From Gemmatimonas phototrophica (GTDB lineage: Bacteria; Gemmatimonadota; Gemmatimonadetes; Gemmatimonadales; Gemmatimonadaceae), in the NCBI RefSeq assembly GCF_000695095.2, contig NZ_CP011454.1:372001-436000 (forward strand): a stretch of DNA of 64,000 bases, given 5' to 3'. Made by a program: the position numbers and the translations under genes. This document shows positions 16,909-25,364 of this stretch, in pieces. The notes beneath the pieces are model-generated. The model was given only the letters and a program-made list of their open reading frames with translations, did not search any database and was not told the DNA's origin. The stretch's first letter is position 1; the number at the start of each line of letters is the position of its first letter.

Positions 16909-17295
16909 TCAGGCGGGCATGTCGTCGGCGACGCGATCGCCCAGCATGAGCGGCCGGCCTATCATTGGCGTGCTGATACTGCGTACGCTGATGCCGCGCA
17001 GCCGGTCGTAGTTGAGTCGGAACAGCGCGATGGCGGCGGGCAGATCGTGTTCGCTGCGCAGGCGATAGCTGATCCACCCGGAATGTGGCAGGGTGTGGTG
17101 CGGCTGTGCGCGTCCGGCTGCCACGAGGTCACGGCGCAGGCGGACGGAGACCAGCAGATCGGCAACGCCGCCAACGTGCACGTGGCCAATTTCCCGACGA
17201 CTCACCCGGAACTCCACCCCACCAAAGCGGTGCGGTGAGACGGTCACCCCCTCCCACTGGCCCACCACTCCGGCCACAACGGCGCCATAATCCAT
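16909..17295 (-). CDS. DUF5519 (luciferase-domain-like) family protein
   Basis: 128 residues from ATG 17295; the upstream extension looks non-coding. HRFGGVEFRVSRREIGHVHV, then DLLVSVRLRRDLVAAGRA, HHTLPHSGWISYRLRSEHDL and AIALFRLNYDRLRG match the short DUF5519 family, annotated luciferase-like because it aligns with a domain of some luciferase-family proteins. Its conserved His and Arg residues suggest a ligand-binding or structural fold, but no activity is established and light production should not be assumed. Confidence 0.75.
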   Translation of the reverse strand: MDYGAVVAGVVGQWEGVTVSPHRFGGVEFRVSRREIGHVHVGGVADLLVSVRLRRDLVAAGRAQPHHTLPHSGWISYRLRSEHDLPAAIALFRLNYDRLRGISVRSISTPMIGRPLMLGDRVADDMPA

Positions 17296-17437
17296 GGTGC
17301 CCACACCGACTCCCGGCAAAGGTGGACAGACATTCCACGCAGAGAGCATGCAGCGGGAGCAGACCAAGGGCAAGTTTTTGGTACGCAGAGCTGCGATGGG
17401 CAAAGCGGGACGGTGAAGTGGGAGACGTGATGCCAGA

Positions 17438-17666
17438 CGATGCGATGGCTATCGAATGTGAGAGTGTCGAGACAACCACGACGGTGAGAGGTCCGAGTAG
17501 TTACCTCCGCACGGATGTATCTCGCACTGGCTTGGGGTAACTGCGGGACGGCCGCTGTTCCAGCGGCGTCGGTGGGGGGCACGGCGGCGCGGACGAAGTG
17601 CTCGGATTTCGCAATGTCGCTGTCATCACGACATTCTCACATTCGATATCCATCGCAATCTCTGGA
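17438..17666. repeat. Imperfect inverted repeat, arms of about 60 bp, in a gene-free stretch
   Basis: The 454-base stretch 17296-17749 holds no convincing gene. Its left arm (17438-17497) contains TATCGAATGTGAGAGTGTCG and its right arm (17607-17666) contains CGACATTCTCACATTCGATA, the near reverse complement. Arms agree at roughly three positions in four over 60 bases and similarity seems to continue outward. The core between them (about 110 bp) is not obviously coding. It could be two oppositely oriented copies of a dispersed repeat, or the eroded ends of a small mobile element. Confidence 0.65.
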
Positions 17667-17701
17667 TTCGCAGATCTCACCGTCTCAGTCCCATAAAATG
17701 C

Positions 17702-17739
17702 AAAACGGCCCCGCGGTCGTGAGACCGCGGGGCCGTTTT
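17702..17739 (-). terminator. Strong intrinsic terminator of the glutamine synthetase gene
   Basis: A perfect 17-bp stem (AAAACGGCCCCGCGGTC with GACCGCGGGGCCGTTTT) with a GTGA loop lies 11 bases after the glnN stop on the minus strand. The stem ends in an AAAA/TTTT pair and is followed on the minus strand by TGCATTTTATGG. It is the clearest Rho-independent terminator in the window and could act in both directions. Confidence 0.93.
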
Positions 17740-17749
17740 GTCTGTTGCC

Positions 17750-19972
17750 TTAGACCGGGAAGAGCATTTCGCGGTAGCGCGGCAGCGGCCACTGCTCGTC
17801 GGCAATGGCGAGTTCCAGTGCATCGCTGGCTTCACGCACTTCGGCCATGGTGTCGCACGCCGTCGTGGTGAGATACACGCCCTGTGCAGCGAGGTCATCG
17901 TGCAGATGCTCGGCCTTGGCGGTCACCTTGGCCAGCTCAGCGCGCTTCTTCTGCAACGTGGCGATGAGCTTGGACGTGGCGTTGGCGGCATCGACAATGG
18001 GCTGCATGTTGATGCCCGCGGCGGCGCCCTGCCCGGCGGCGCCGGCCAGCTGTCCCATGTACACGTACGACGCCGGCAACACCTGCGTATCCACGATCTG
18101 CTGCAGCGTGTGCAGCTCGATGAGGATGTCCTTCACGTAGCGCTCGAGGCGCACGTGGTAGCGGCTCTCCAGCTCGACATCGGAAAGAATGCCGGTGTTC
18201 TGGAAGAGCGCCTTCGCACCGTCGGTGCGCAGCTGCGCGAGCGCTTCCGGCGTGCGACGCAGGTTGAGCAGACCACGCTTGTTGGCTTCCACTACCCATT
18301 CGTCGGAGTAGTTGTTGCCTTCGAAGCGAACGGCAGCCGTTTCCTTGAAGGCCTTGGCGACTACGGCGAGCACCGCGTCGTCGGTGCTGTCGGCGGTCGC
18401 GATGGCCTTCTTGAGCTGGTCGATCAGGTCGCCAATGGCTTCCGCCACGGCGGCCTGCAGCAGCATGACCGGGAACGCGATGCTCTGCGACGCGCCCACG
18501 GCACGGAACTCGAACTTGGCACCGGTGAACGCGAACGGCGACGTGCGATTGCGGTCGGTGTTGTCCTGCTCCACTTCGGGGAGCTTGGCCACGCCGAGCT
18601 TGAGCATGGCCTGCTCGGCGCTGTTGCCCGACGTCTTGCCCGCGGCAATGTCTTCGACCACCTGCGTGAGCCCGGAGCCCAGGAAGGCGGAGATGATGGC
18701 CGGCGGCGCTTCGTTGGCGCCGAGGCGATGTTCGTTGCCCGTGACGGCAATACCGGCGCGCAGCAGGCCGGCATGCTTGTGCACACCCTTCAGCACGGCC
18801 GCCAGGAACAGCAGGAAACGCAAGTTCTGGTGCGGCGTCTTGCCGGGCTTGAGCAGGTTGGTGCCGTCGAGCGCGTTGTCGGCCACAATGGCCATGGACC
18901 AGTTGCAGTGCTTGCCCGAGCCGTTGATGCCGGCAAACGGCTTCTCGTGCACCAGCGCCTGCAGGCCGTGGCGCAACGCCACCTTGCGCAGCGTGGCCAT
19001 GGTGAGGTGGTTGTGATCGACGGCCACTTCGGAGTCTTCGAAGTACGGCGCCATTTCGAACTGCGACGGCGCCACTTCGTTGTGCCGCGTGGTGATGGGC
19101 ACGCCAAGCTTGTAGAGCTCATGCTCCACTTCGCTGATGCACGCCTGCACGCGCTCGGGGATGCCACCGAAGTAGTGGTCTTCGAGCTGCTGACCACGCG
19201 GCGGCGGCGACCCCACGAGGGTGCGGCCGGCCATCACGAGGTCGGGGCGCAGCGCAAAGTGGCCGCGGTCGATCATGAAGAATTCCTGCTCCACACCGAG
19301 CGTGGTGATGACGCGCAGCACGCCGCTGTCACCAATGAGACCCAACAGTTCGGTGGCGCGCGTGGAGAGCGTGTCGCAGCTGCGCAGCAGCGGCGTCATT
19401 TCGTCGAGCGCTTCGCCGTTGTAGCCAATGAACACCGACGGGATGCAAAGGTACTTCACCCCTCCCGTTTCGCTGATGAACACCGGCGAGGCCGGGTTCC
19501 ACGCGGTGTAGCCGCGCGCTTCCCACGTGGCGCGCAGGCCGCCCGACGGGAACGACGAGGCGTCCGGCTCCGACTGAATGAGCTGTTCGCCAGTGAACGT
19601 CTCGATGGCGTGGCCGTTTTCGTCGAAGTTCAGGAAGGCATCATGCTTTTCGGCGGTGAGCCCCGTCTGCGGCTGGAACCAGTGCGTGAAGTGGGTGACG
19701 CCACGCGACATGGCCCACTCCTTGATGACCTGCGCCACGACGGGCGCAATGTCGGAGTCGAGCTTTTTGCCCAGGCGGATGGAGGCCGCGAGCTTCTTAT
19801 AGACATCCTTGGGCAGCTTCGCGCGCATCTGGCGAATGCCGAAGGTGTTCATGCCGAACCAGGCGCTCGTGGGGAGCTGGACGCCGTTCTCCTCGGGGCG
19901 CGAGGTGTGGCGCGGCGCACGGTGCGAGATCTCGCGCATGGCGATTGCGCGAGGATTGTTGGTGTTGGCCAT
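17750..19972 (-). CDS. glnN: Glutamine synthetase type III
   Basis: 740 residues, the length of type III enzymes (GSIII about 700-730) and much longer than GlnA (about 450-470). It makes glutamine from glutamate, ammonia and ATP in the cytoplasm. Class features are RPEENGVQLPTSAWFGMNTF near the N-terminus, TLGVEQEFFMID, TRHNEVAPSQFEMAPYFED, VDHNHLTMATLRKVA, and the catalytic NGSGKHCNWSM; the GSIII-specific C-terminal extension follows. There is no adenylylation tyrosine loop of GSI. It is a single-gene unit ended by a strong hairpin, with a long upstream region shared with the divergent secreted-protein pair. No amt or glnB is adjacent. Confidence 0.96.
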   Translation of the reverse strand: MANTNNPRAIAMREISHRAPRHTSRPEENGVQLPTSAWFGMNTFGIRQMRAKLPKDVYKKLAASIRLGKKLDSDIAPVVAQVIKEWAMSRGVTHFTHWFQPQTGLTAEKHDAFLNFDENGHAIETFTGEQLIQSEPDASSFPSGGLRATWEARGYTAWNPASPVFISETGGVKYLCIPSVFIGYNGEALDEMTPLLRSCDTLSTRATELLGLIGDSGVLRVITTLGVEQEFFMIDRGHFALRPDLVMAGRTLVGSPPPRGQQLEDHYFGGIPERVQACISEVEHELYKLGVPITTRHNEVAPSQFEMAPYFEDSEVAVDHNHLTMATLRKVALRHGLQALVHEKPFAGINGSGKHCNWSMAIVADNALDGTNLLKPGKTPHQNLRFLLFLAAVLKGVHKHAGLLRAGIAVTGNEHRLGANEAPPAIISAFLGSGLTQVVEDIAAGKTSGNSAEQAMLKLGVAKLPEVEQDNTDRNRTSPFAFTGAKFEFRAVGASQSIAFPVMLLQAAVAEAIGDLIDQLKKAIATADSTDDAVLAVVAKAFKETAAVRFEGNNYSDEWVVEANKRGLLNLRRTPEALAQLRTDGAKALFQNTGILSDVELESRYHVRLERYVKDILIELHTLQQIVDTQVLPASYVYMGQLAGAAGQGAAAGINMQPIVDAANATSKLIATLQKKRAELAKVTAKAEHLHDDLAAQGVYLTTTACDTMAEVREASDALELAIADEQWPLPRYREMLFPV

Positions 19973-20263
19973 GGACGGGGCGGATAAGGAGTTCAGGCGA
20001 CCTCTGGCGCAGGAGACCCTGGCGTCTGGTGTCGCGGGTTTTTTGCTTCAGGCGCAGAAATATTGCCAATTCAGCCGGTGTTTCCAACCGGGATCCGCGC
20101 GACTGCGCCCCATTTCGTGCAAAATGTGCACGGAGTGTGGTACGGATGAGCAATATTGTGATATGTCCCGTACAAAGACCAAAGATGGTGAGGGCTGTCC
20201 GGTGGGCGTCGCGGCGGCGGATCGGGTGTGGCTCCGGGTCCGGCGGGATGCTACTCTGGGAGG
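19973..20263. promoter_or_regulatory. Divergent intergenic region between glnN and a secreted-protein pair
   Basis: A 291-base AT-richer gap with no gene. It contains an inverted pair AATATTGC (about 20058-20065) and GCAATATT (about 20151-20158), 85 bases apart, and GTGCAAAATGTGCAC-like dyad at about 20117-20131. These could be nitrogen-control or promoter elements for glnN, but no sigma-54 or NtcA consensus is convincing. Confidence 0.35.
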
Positions 20264-20821
20264 GTGCCCCGACTTCTTCCGTTTTTCCTGTCAGGCGCGG
20301 CTGCGGTACTGTGCGCTTGCGCCGACGCCCCCGAACCGGCGGCCAAGGCCCCGGTAACGTACAGCACGCCGGTGCCGCGTCCGGCAACGCCCAGCGATTC
20401 CCTCTGTCCGCGTGACGGCTTGTGGCGCGCCTGTCATCTCGAGGATCGCATCAACAAGTCGGGAATGATGATCAAGGTGCTCGACACCCTGCGGGTGACG
20501 CACGTCGATTTGCCGGGGACGCGGTACAAGATTGGCAAGACCGCCAAGCTGGTGGCGTACTTCTTTCCCGACTCACTGGCCGGCGCCCGGGCGACCGCGT
20601 CGCTGGACAAGCTGCGGCTTACGCCGCCGCGCGACAGCATCGGCCAGTGGCCCACGGCGCCTTTCGAGGCCATCCGGTCGGCGAACATGATTGCCGTGCT
20701 CTTTGAGGTGACGGCGGCGCAGGCCGAACGGGTGCGTCTGGCGCTCACGGCCGGGGCGCCGCAGAAGTTCAGCGCGCCGGCGCAAACCCCGCAGATGTTG
20801 CCACCGGCGACGGCGCGGTGA
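20264..20821 (+). CDS. Putative lipoprotein of unknown function
   Basis: 185 residues if started at GTG 20264, which gives a signal peptide (LLPFFLSGAAAVLCACADAP) with a lipobox ending at Cys (VLCAC). A GTG at 20228 would add 12 non-signal residues. The mature part starts with a Pro/Ala spacer, then SDSLCPRDGLWRACHLEDRI with two Cys, and ends with an ITAAQAERVRLAL-like segment. It is probably anchored in the outer membrane. No known family. The TGA stop overlaps the GTG start of the next gene (GTGA), indicating translational coupling. Confidence 0.7.
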   Translation: MPRLLPFFLSGAAAVLCACADAPEPAAKAPVTYSTPVPRPATPSDSLCPRDGLWRACHLEDRINKSGMMIKVLDTLRVTHVDLPGTRYKIGKTAKLVAYFFPDSLAGARATASLDKLRLTPPRDSIGQWPTAPFEAIRSANMIAVLFEVTAAQAERVRLALTAGAPQKFSAPAQTPQMLPPATAR

Positions 20822-21426
20822 GGGCCCGCTGGGGGGTGGTGGCGCTGGTGTTCCTGGCGGCGGCTTGTCTATCGCCTGCCGCGGCGCAGGGGCAGGACAC
20901 CGTCGCCGTTGACGCACGCAAGGCGGAGATCGCGGCCGAGCCGTTGGCCGTACGCTACCGGGCCCTGGCGCTCGGGATGGTGAGTTCGGCCACCTGGACG
21001 CAGGCGATGGGTGTGCCCGAGGGGTGGGACCGCACCTGGCAAGGCTATGCCAACCGGCTGGGCGATCAGCTGGGCTTTGGCGTGAGCGAGGAAGTGCTGC
21101 GGCTGGGGCTCGAGCACGCGACGCACTGGCGCTCGGTGACGCCGGCTTGTGAGGGCGCGCGTTCGGGCCGACCGTTTGTCGCGCGGTTTGGTGCGGCAAC
21201 ACGCTGCGGTCTGAGCAGCACGTTCGTGGCGCAGAACCGCGCCGGCGAGCGCCGCCCCAATGTGCCGCTGCTGGGCGCCGTGGTGGCGGCGAGTGCGTTG
21301 AGTCTCACCTGGCGCCCTGAGCGAAAGAGCGCCCACAAGGGACAGCTCTTCATGGTCACGCGCGTGGGGATCGTGACCGGGGCCATGGTGTTCAACCGTG
21401 GCCTCAAGGTGATGCGGAAGCGCTGA
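20818..21426 (+). CDS. Exported protein of unknown function
   Basis: 202 residues starting at GTG 20818, overlapping the preceding lipoprotein stop by four bases. A signal peptide (VVALVFLAAACLSPAAAQGQ) is clear. The mature protein has YRALALGMVSSATWTQAMGV, a Trp/Arg-rich central region, two Cys (PACEGA and TRCGLS) and two weakly hydrophobic stretches (LLGAVVAASALSLTW and VTRVGIVTGAMVF) suggesting peripheral or integral membrane contact. No recognised family. Coupling to the lipoprotein gene suggests the two act together in the envelope. Confidence 0.7.
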   Translation: MRARWGVVALVFLAAACLSPAAAQGQDTVAVDARKAEIAAEPLAVRYRALALGMVSSATWTQAMGVPEGWDRTWQGYANRLGDQLGFGVSEEVLRLGLEHATHWRSVTPACEGARSGRPFVARFGAATRCGLSSTFVAQNRAGERRPNVPLLGAVVAASALSLTWRPERKSAHKGQLFMVTRVGIVTGAMVFNRGLKVMRKR

Positions 21427-21457
21427 ACGCGCCGGCATCGCCTTGAGGCGGTACTGC

Positions 21458-22687
21458 TCAGCTGGCCTTGCGCGATGGCGCTGCCTCTTGGCTCTCCAGC
21501 GCGGCACCGAGGGCCTCCGCCGTCCAGACGATGGCGTTGGTATAGAACTCGCCCAGCTTGTTCGGGTCGATGCCCATCTCCTTGGCAATCTCCGACGCGT
21601 TCTCAAACAGTCCCAGCTCGTACGACTCGGCGAAGTTGATCGCGTCGGCGTAGGGGCCGGTGCGATCGATGAGCGCTTCGGTGGCTTCGGTGCTGAGCAC
21701 GACGCGCTCGAGGATTTCCGGGAGCGGCATACGGAACACCGCGTCGAGCAGTGAGAAGAGACCTACCAGGAAGAGCGTCCCCGAGTCGCGTCCACCGCCA
21801 GCGAGCTGTTCGCAGAGGCGACCGCGTTCGACGGCCTGACGCACCAGCTCCTGATCCACGCCCGTCTTGCTCTTGCGGGCGGCGGCGACAGCCACGGCCA
21901 GCCAGCGCAGGAAGGCATTGCGGCCAATGAGGCGCAGCGCCTGTCCAATGGAGGCCACACCGCGCCCGCCGAGGGCGGCGGAGTTGACGAGGCGGAGCAG
22001 CTGGAAGGTGAGGACCGGGTCGGTGGCGATCACGTCTTCGAGCTGGCGATCGCTGATCTTCTGGTCGCGGGCGAGCCCCATGAGCCGCATGGCCGCCACG
22101 GTGCTCTGTGGCATGTCGGCGGCGGGGAGGGGTTCGGGGCGGCTGAAGAAGGTGCCCTGGAAGCCGTCGAAGCCGCGTTCGAGGGTGGCCTCATACTGGG
22201 CAAGGTCTTCCACGTGCGACGCCACAAGACGCGGGCCGGCCTTGCCGAGTCCGCGGGTGATGCGGTCGCAGATGGCGTTGATGGTGGCCGGGTCGCCACT
22301 GCGGGAATCGATGCGGGCCCACGCCACGTGGGGGAGGAACGCTTCGGCGCTTGAGGGGGTGACCCCCACCTCATCCAGTGCCAGCGCGAACCCGGCGGCG
22401 ATCGCGCGGGCGATCGCTTCGTTCACCTCGTCGTCTGGGGTGAGCGACGAGGGGAGCAGGATGACCACCGACCCCGGCTCGGCGACCAGAAAGGCATCGG
22501 CCAGGAGCTGCTCGCGCGTGCTGGCCACGAAGGCCGGCAGGCGGTTGCGCACGATGTCGAAGGTGCCGCTGAGGAAGCTCTGCGCGAAGGACCCCGGCCC
22601 GTCGGCATCATGGAATCGGATGTCGTATCCGATGAGCGAACCGGTACCACCAAAGACGGGCTGGCGAACAAGCGCGAAGTCAGACAT
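21458..22687 (-). CDS. EAL/HDOD-type signalling protein
   Basis: 409 residues from ATG 22687. The first half (about 1-200) begins FALVRQPVFGGTGSLIGYDI, the entry strand of an EAL-type domain, but the catalytic EAL/ExLxR glutamate pattern is replaced (GYDIRFHD), so c-di-GMP hydrolysis is unlikely. The second half (about 200-370) is an HDOD domain (ISDRQLEDVIATDPVLTFQL, LLRLVNSAALGG, IGQALRLIGRNAFLRWLAV). EAL-HDOD proteins like YuxH act as non-enzymatic regulators of motility, stress or cell-cycle pathways. It converges with the exported-protein gene. Confidence 0.88.
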   Translation of the reverse strand: MSDFALVRQPVFGGTGSLIGYDIRFHDADGPGSFAQSFLSGTFDIVRNRLPAFVASTREQLLADAFLVAEPGSVVILLPSSLTPDDEVNEAIARAIAAGFALALDEVGVTPSSAEAFLPHVAWARIDSRSGDPATINAICDRITRGLGKAGPRLVASHVEDLAQYEATLERGFDGFQGTFFSRPEPLPAADMPQSTVAAMRLMGLARDQKISDRQLEDVIATDPVLTFQLLRLVNSAALGGRGVASIGQALRLIGRNAFLRWLAVAVAAARKSKTGVDQELVRQAVERGRLCEQLAGGGRDSGTLFLVGLFSLLDAVFRMPLPEILERVVLSTEATEALIDRTGPYADAINFAESYELGLFENASEIAKEMGIDPNKLGEFYTNAIVWTAEALGAALESQEAAPSRKAS

Positions 22688-22835
22688 GGAGAAAGCGAGG
22701 TGCGGCGTGATGCAAGGGGTGGCGCGGACACGGCGGTCCTGACGAGCTTCAGACGATCCAGATGCAGGGCGGGGCACGGCGCGAGGTGCGGACCGGATGT
22801 CCCTTGGTGGTAGTATCGACCCACATTCTCCCGAG

Positions 22836-23399
22836 ATGAGTCTTTCGACGCTCGACGGTTCGCTGCACCGCGGTTGCGGGGGGCGTTATGCGCTCCAGAC
22901 CGAGACGGTGACCATGCGTCTCAGTGGTATGGCGGCGGAGGTAACGCGCGAGTTTTACCGGTGCGAGAAGTGCGGACATGAAAATCGCACCATCGAGCAG
23001 CGGGACGCGGCCGAAAAGGCGGCGACGGAGCTGATCCGCGCCGAGCATAACCTGTTGATTCCCAAGGCGATAAAGCAGCTGCGGGAGTCGCTGGGGTTGA
23101 CGCTGGCCCAGTTCGCGGAGCTGATCTACGGGACCCCGAAGGGGATCGTGGACGGTTGGGAGAAGGGGAAGTATTTGCAGAACCGGGAGGCTGACGCGCT
23201 GATCCGGGGGCTGGCGGACCGCGAGACCTTGGAGAAGCGGGCGGCCAAGGCGGGGGTGACGTTGCCGGTGGTGGAGGGGGCGGTGGGCGCGGCTCCCGTT
23301 CCGGCGGCGGTGGCGGCTGAGGCGGTCGCGGCCGAGCTCGCGGCGGTTGAGGGTGGCGCGGCGGAGCCGGTAGCGGAGGCAGCTCCGGCGGCCCAGTAG
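22836..23399 (+). CDS. MqsA/YgiT-like zinc-finger HTH protein
   Basis: 187 residues from ATG 22836. A zinc ribbon is suggested by CGGRYAL near residue 10 and FYRCEKCGHENRT about 45 residues later. The HTH follows: LIPKAIKQLRESLGLTLAQF, AELIYGTPKGIVDGWEKGKY, as in MqsA-type antitoxins and YgiT-like regulators. The last 60 residues are an Ala/Val/Glu/Pro-rich tail. No toxin gene lies next to it, so a solitary regulator is more likely than a toxin-antitoxin pair. It is the last gene before the cassette array. Confidence 0.8.
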   Translation: MSLSTLDGSLHRGCGGRYALQTETVTMRLSGMAAEVTREFYRCEKCGHENRTIEQRDAAEKAATELIRAEHNLLIPKAIKQLRESLGLTLAQFAELIYGTPKGIVDGWEKGKYLQNREADALIRGLADRETLEKRAAKAGVTLPVVEGAVGAAPVPAAVAAEAVAAELAAVEGGAAEPVAEAAPAAQ

Positions 23400-23559
23400 G
23401 GCTGCCGGGACTCTCGGCGCGAAATCCGTTTATGCTGCAGGCGCCGCAAGATAACGGCGGCGCTCAGGTGTCCGTGGGACGCGGTAAATGATGTTCTTGC
23501 AGTCAGTTACTGCGGTGCGAGCGGCGCACGTGATTTCTGTTATGCTGCAGAGAAACGCT

Positions 23560-23609
23560 GCATAACGTCCGCCTTGCAAGAGTTTCCTGCAGGCTAATAG
23601 GCGTTAGGT
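23560..23609 (+). other. attC-like site a (50 bp)
   Basis: R'' GCATAAC (23560-23566, one mismatch to RYYYAAC) and R' GTTAGGT (23603-23609). The interior GCCTTGCAAG pairs with CCTGCAGGC. It lies just before the first cassette gene and may be the array boundary. Confidence 0.6.
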
Positions 23610-23646
23610 TGCGGCAATCGGCTCTCACTCACCGGACGGTTGATTG

Positions 23647-24003
23647 GTGCGCTCGCGAAACTCAGAGCAGGATGACTATCTCCTCCGCATGATCCAGCAG
23701 CTAGGGCGAGCCCTTGCCCGGATACGCGAAATGCTCCTAGGCGGCACCTCGACCGGCGCCGCCGTCCGCGCCGAGATTGCGGCGACCGCGGCAACGCTGT
23801 TCGGGCGAGACAGCGCGATGCTTGAGCGGCTCGATGCTGAGAGCGCGGTGCGGCTGATCGCGAGTCCCGAGCGTGTTGCGTTGTGGGTGCAATTGTTGGA
23901 CGCGGAGGCGGAGTCTTGGGACCGCGAGGGTGGGTCAGCGCGCGCCAGCGCTTGTCGCGCGCGCGCGACGGCGCTTCGCCAAGCGTCGGAAAACGTGAAG
24001 TGA
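23647..24003 (+). CDS. Cassette gene: small helical protein, DUF6483-like
   Basis: 118 residues from GTG 23647 (a TTG precedes it). The N-terminus DDYLLRMIQQLGRALARIRE resembles the opening of DUF6483 proteins, which are short helical proteins of unknown function. The remainder is Ala/Arg-rich and helical, ending in ARASACRARATALRQASENV. No signal peptide or membrane segment. It begins 38 bases after attC a and ends 24 bases before attC b, the normal spacing of a single-gene cassette. Family assignment is tentative. Confidence 0.6.
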   Translation: MRSRNSEQDDYLLRMIQQLGRALARIREMLLGGTSTGAAVRAEIAATAATLFGRDSAMLERLDAESAVRLIASPERVALWVQLLDAEAESWDREGGSARASACRARATALRQASENVK

Positions 24004-24026
24004 ACAGCGGACATTCGCGCGGCCCC

Positions 24027-24123
24027 ACCTAACCACGGTTGGTGACTGACGGTCACGGTAGGGAAGCGGCGGCTGCGCCGCCGCATCCTATTCGAGTGCC
24101 CGCAGCACAACCCAGCGTTAGGC
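24027..24123 (+). other. attC-like site b (97 bp)
   Basis: Canonical R'' ACCTAAC (24027-24033) and R' GTTAGGC (24117-24123). Outer arms pair well: CCTAAC..GGTTGGTGACTG against the reverse complement of CAGCACAACC..GTTAGG. This is one of the best-preserved sites. Confidence 0.88.
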
Positions 24124-24159
24124 AATCGCACCCACCTTCGGGCGAAGCCAAATGGTGAT

Positions 24160-24588
24160 ATGACATTCAACTCGCACTCGATCGATGGGACGCTACGGCG
24201 TACATGGATGTTCGCGCTCACGTCTTTGTTGTTGGGGTGTTACTCCTCTGCCACACCAATTGCCGACCGAGAATTTCGCCGAGCCCTCGCCGACGCGATT
24301 CAGGTTGTCGCAAATGTGTCAGCTCGTGACTCGGCAGTTGCCATAGCATTGCTTAGCCCACCTGCCGACTCAGCGACTTCCCGTGCTTCAGCAGGGGTTC
24401 GTGTTACGGGCATCAGCCGCGCCCAAGGAAAGGCAGTAGTTCGTGTGCTTCGGTGGGGCAAACTGGACCCTCCGGACCCGCCGATTTGTGCGTGGGCCGA
24501 GGATCAGGAGTACCAGTTCAGTCTCAGAAATCGTAGATGGTACTTCGATTCCGAACGGGTGCTCGTGTATGACGATGCGGCGTGCTAG
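24160..24588 (+). CDS. Cassette gene: putative lipoprotein of unknown function
   Basis: 142 residues from ATG 24160; ATG 24208 would begin directly at the signal peptide. MFALTSLLLGCYSSA has a lipobox (LLGC), so a lipid-anchored envelope protein is likely. The mature region has VRVTGISRAQGKAVVRVLRW and ends with YQFSLRNRRWYFDSERVLVY, reminiscent of NTF2/SnoaL-like C-terminal strands. No family is assigned. Composition is lower in GC than chromosomal neighbours. The TAG stop falls inside the R'' box of the next site. Confidence 0.65.
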   Translation: MTFNSHSIDGTLRRTWMFALTSLLLGCYSSATPIADREFRRALADAIQVVANVSARDSAVAIALLSPPADSATSRASAGVRVTGISRAQGKAVVRVLRWGKLDPPDPPICAWAEDQEYQFSLRNRRWYFDSERVLVYDDAAC

Positions 24589-24742
24589 CATGCCAGCTAC
24601 GCGTCGCGACCGGTCGTCGCCTCACGTTGCATTGCTGTTGTAGCGCACTTCGGAGCGCGGCTGGCGGGCGCCGTGCTGGCGCACGTCGCCCGTCCGACCG
24701 CATTCTGCTTGATGCGCTGCAGCAGAACGCTGGGCGCTAGGC
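24583..24742 (+). other. attC-like site c with compensated core changes (160 bp)
   Basis: R'' TGCTAGC (24583-24589) and R' GCTAGGC (24736-24742) each differ from consensus at the same paired position (AAC to AGC, GTT to GCT). Adjacent bases ATGCCAGC and GCTGGGC still pair. The altered GTT cleavage triplet probably impairs recombination. Confidence 0.6.
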
Positions 24743-24758
24743 AGAATCAGGAGAGTAC

Positions 24759-25364
24759 ATGAATGATTTGCCGGCTGTGGTTGCATGGCTCATCGCCGGG
24801 GCGCTGGGGCTTGTCCTCGCGCCAATTTTGTGGCTCCTGCGAGCTCGCGGCGTACCGGTGGTACGTCACTGGCTTCTGCTGGGAGTCGGATGGCTTGTAT
24901 CAGCCGCCGTCGTCGGCCCATTTATATTCGCCGTCGGTGCCGTCTTGTTGCCTGTAGCGCTAAACACGCTCCCGCCAAGCGAAACATTCAGCAGTTTACT
25001 CCTGGCGGTAGTGTATACAGGAGTAATGGCCTCAATCATGGCCGTGCTCTTCTTCGCGTTGCCCTACCTGCCAGTGCTGCTCCTCTGGGTGCGACTTGGT
25101 CACCGACTCGGGTGGCTCGAGTTTACGCAGCGCGGTGTGGTGGTCAGTTCGCTCTTGTTGGCGATGCCTGGGGCGCTCACAGGGATGGTGGCGTATGGCG
25201 TGATGGATGAGCCGTTCGGATACAAGGGCTGGGCGCTAGTCAGATTCGGAGGAGTGATTCATGCCGCCATCGCGCTCAGCCTCCTTGTGCCGCGGCTAGT
25301 ATTCCCACCGCTTCGCGCAGGTCGCTTCGCCCCGCACGCAAATTCAACGGCGTCGTCTGCCTAA
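24759..25364 (+). CDS. Cassette gene: polytopic membrane protein of unknown function
   Basis: 201 residues from ATG 24759. Five or six hydrophobic segments are visible (VVAWLIAGALGLVLAPILWL, WLLLGVGWLVSAAVVGPFIF, VVYTGVMASIMAVLFFALPY, VVVSSLLLAMPGALTGMVAY, and VIHAAIALSLLVPRLVF). Short charged loops and no catalytic motif are seen. The gene begins 16 bases after attC c with AGGAGAG-like SD upstream and its TAA stop lies inside the R'' box of attC d, a hallmark of tightly packed cassettes. Confidence 0.75.
   Translation: MNDLPAVVAWLIAGALGLVLAPILWLLRARGVPVVRHWLLLGVGWLVSAAVVGPFIFAVGAVLLPVALNTLPPSETFSSLLLAVVYTGVMASIMAVLFFALPYLPVLLLWVRLGHRLGWLEFTQRGVVVSSLLLAMPGALTGMVAYGVMDEPFGYKGWALVRFGGVIHAAIALSLLVPRLVFPPLRAGRFAPHANSTASSA

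Noticed and set aside
17438-17666. Invertible DNA switch
   Set aside because: The arms are only about three-quarters identical, there is no recombinase nearby and no promoter or gene end in the core.
17738-19987. A 749-codon open frame antisense to glutamine synthetase
   Set aside because: It mirrors the codons of glnN in GC-rich DNA; the protein is His/Arg/Gly-rich with no family features, while the minus strand is unmistakably type III glutamine synthetase.
22836-23399. MqsRA-type toxin-antitoxin module
   Set aside because: The MqsA-like protein has no adjacent small toxin gene on either side, so a solitary regulator is preferred.
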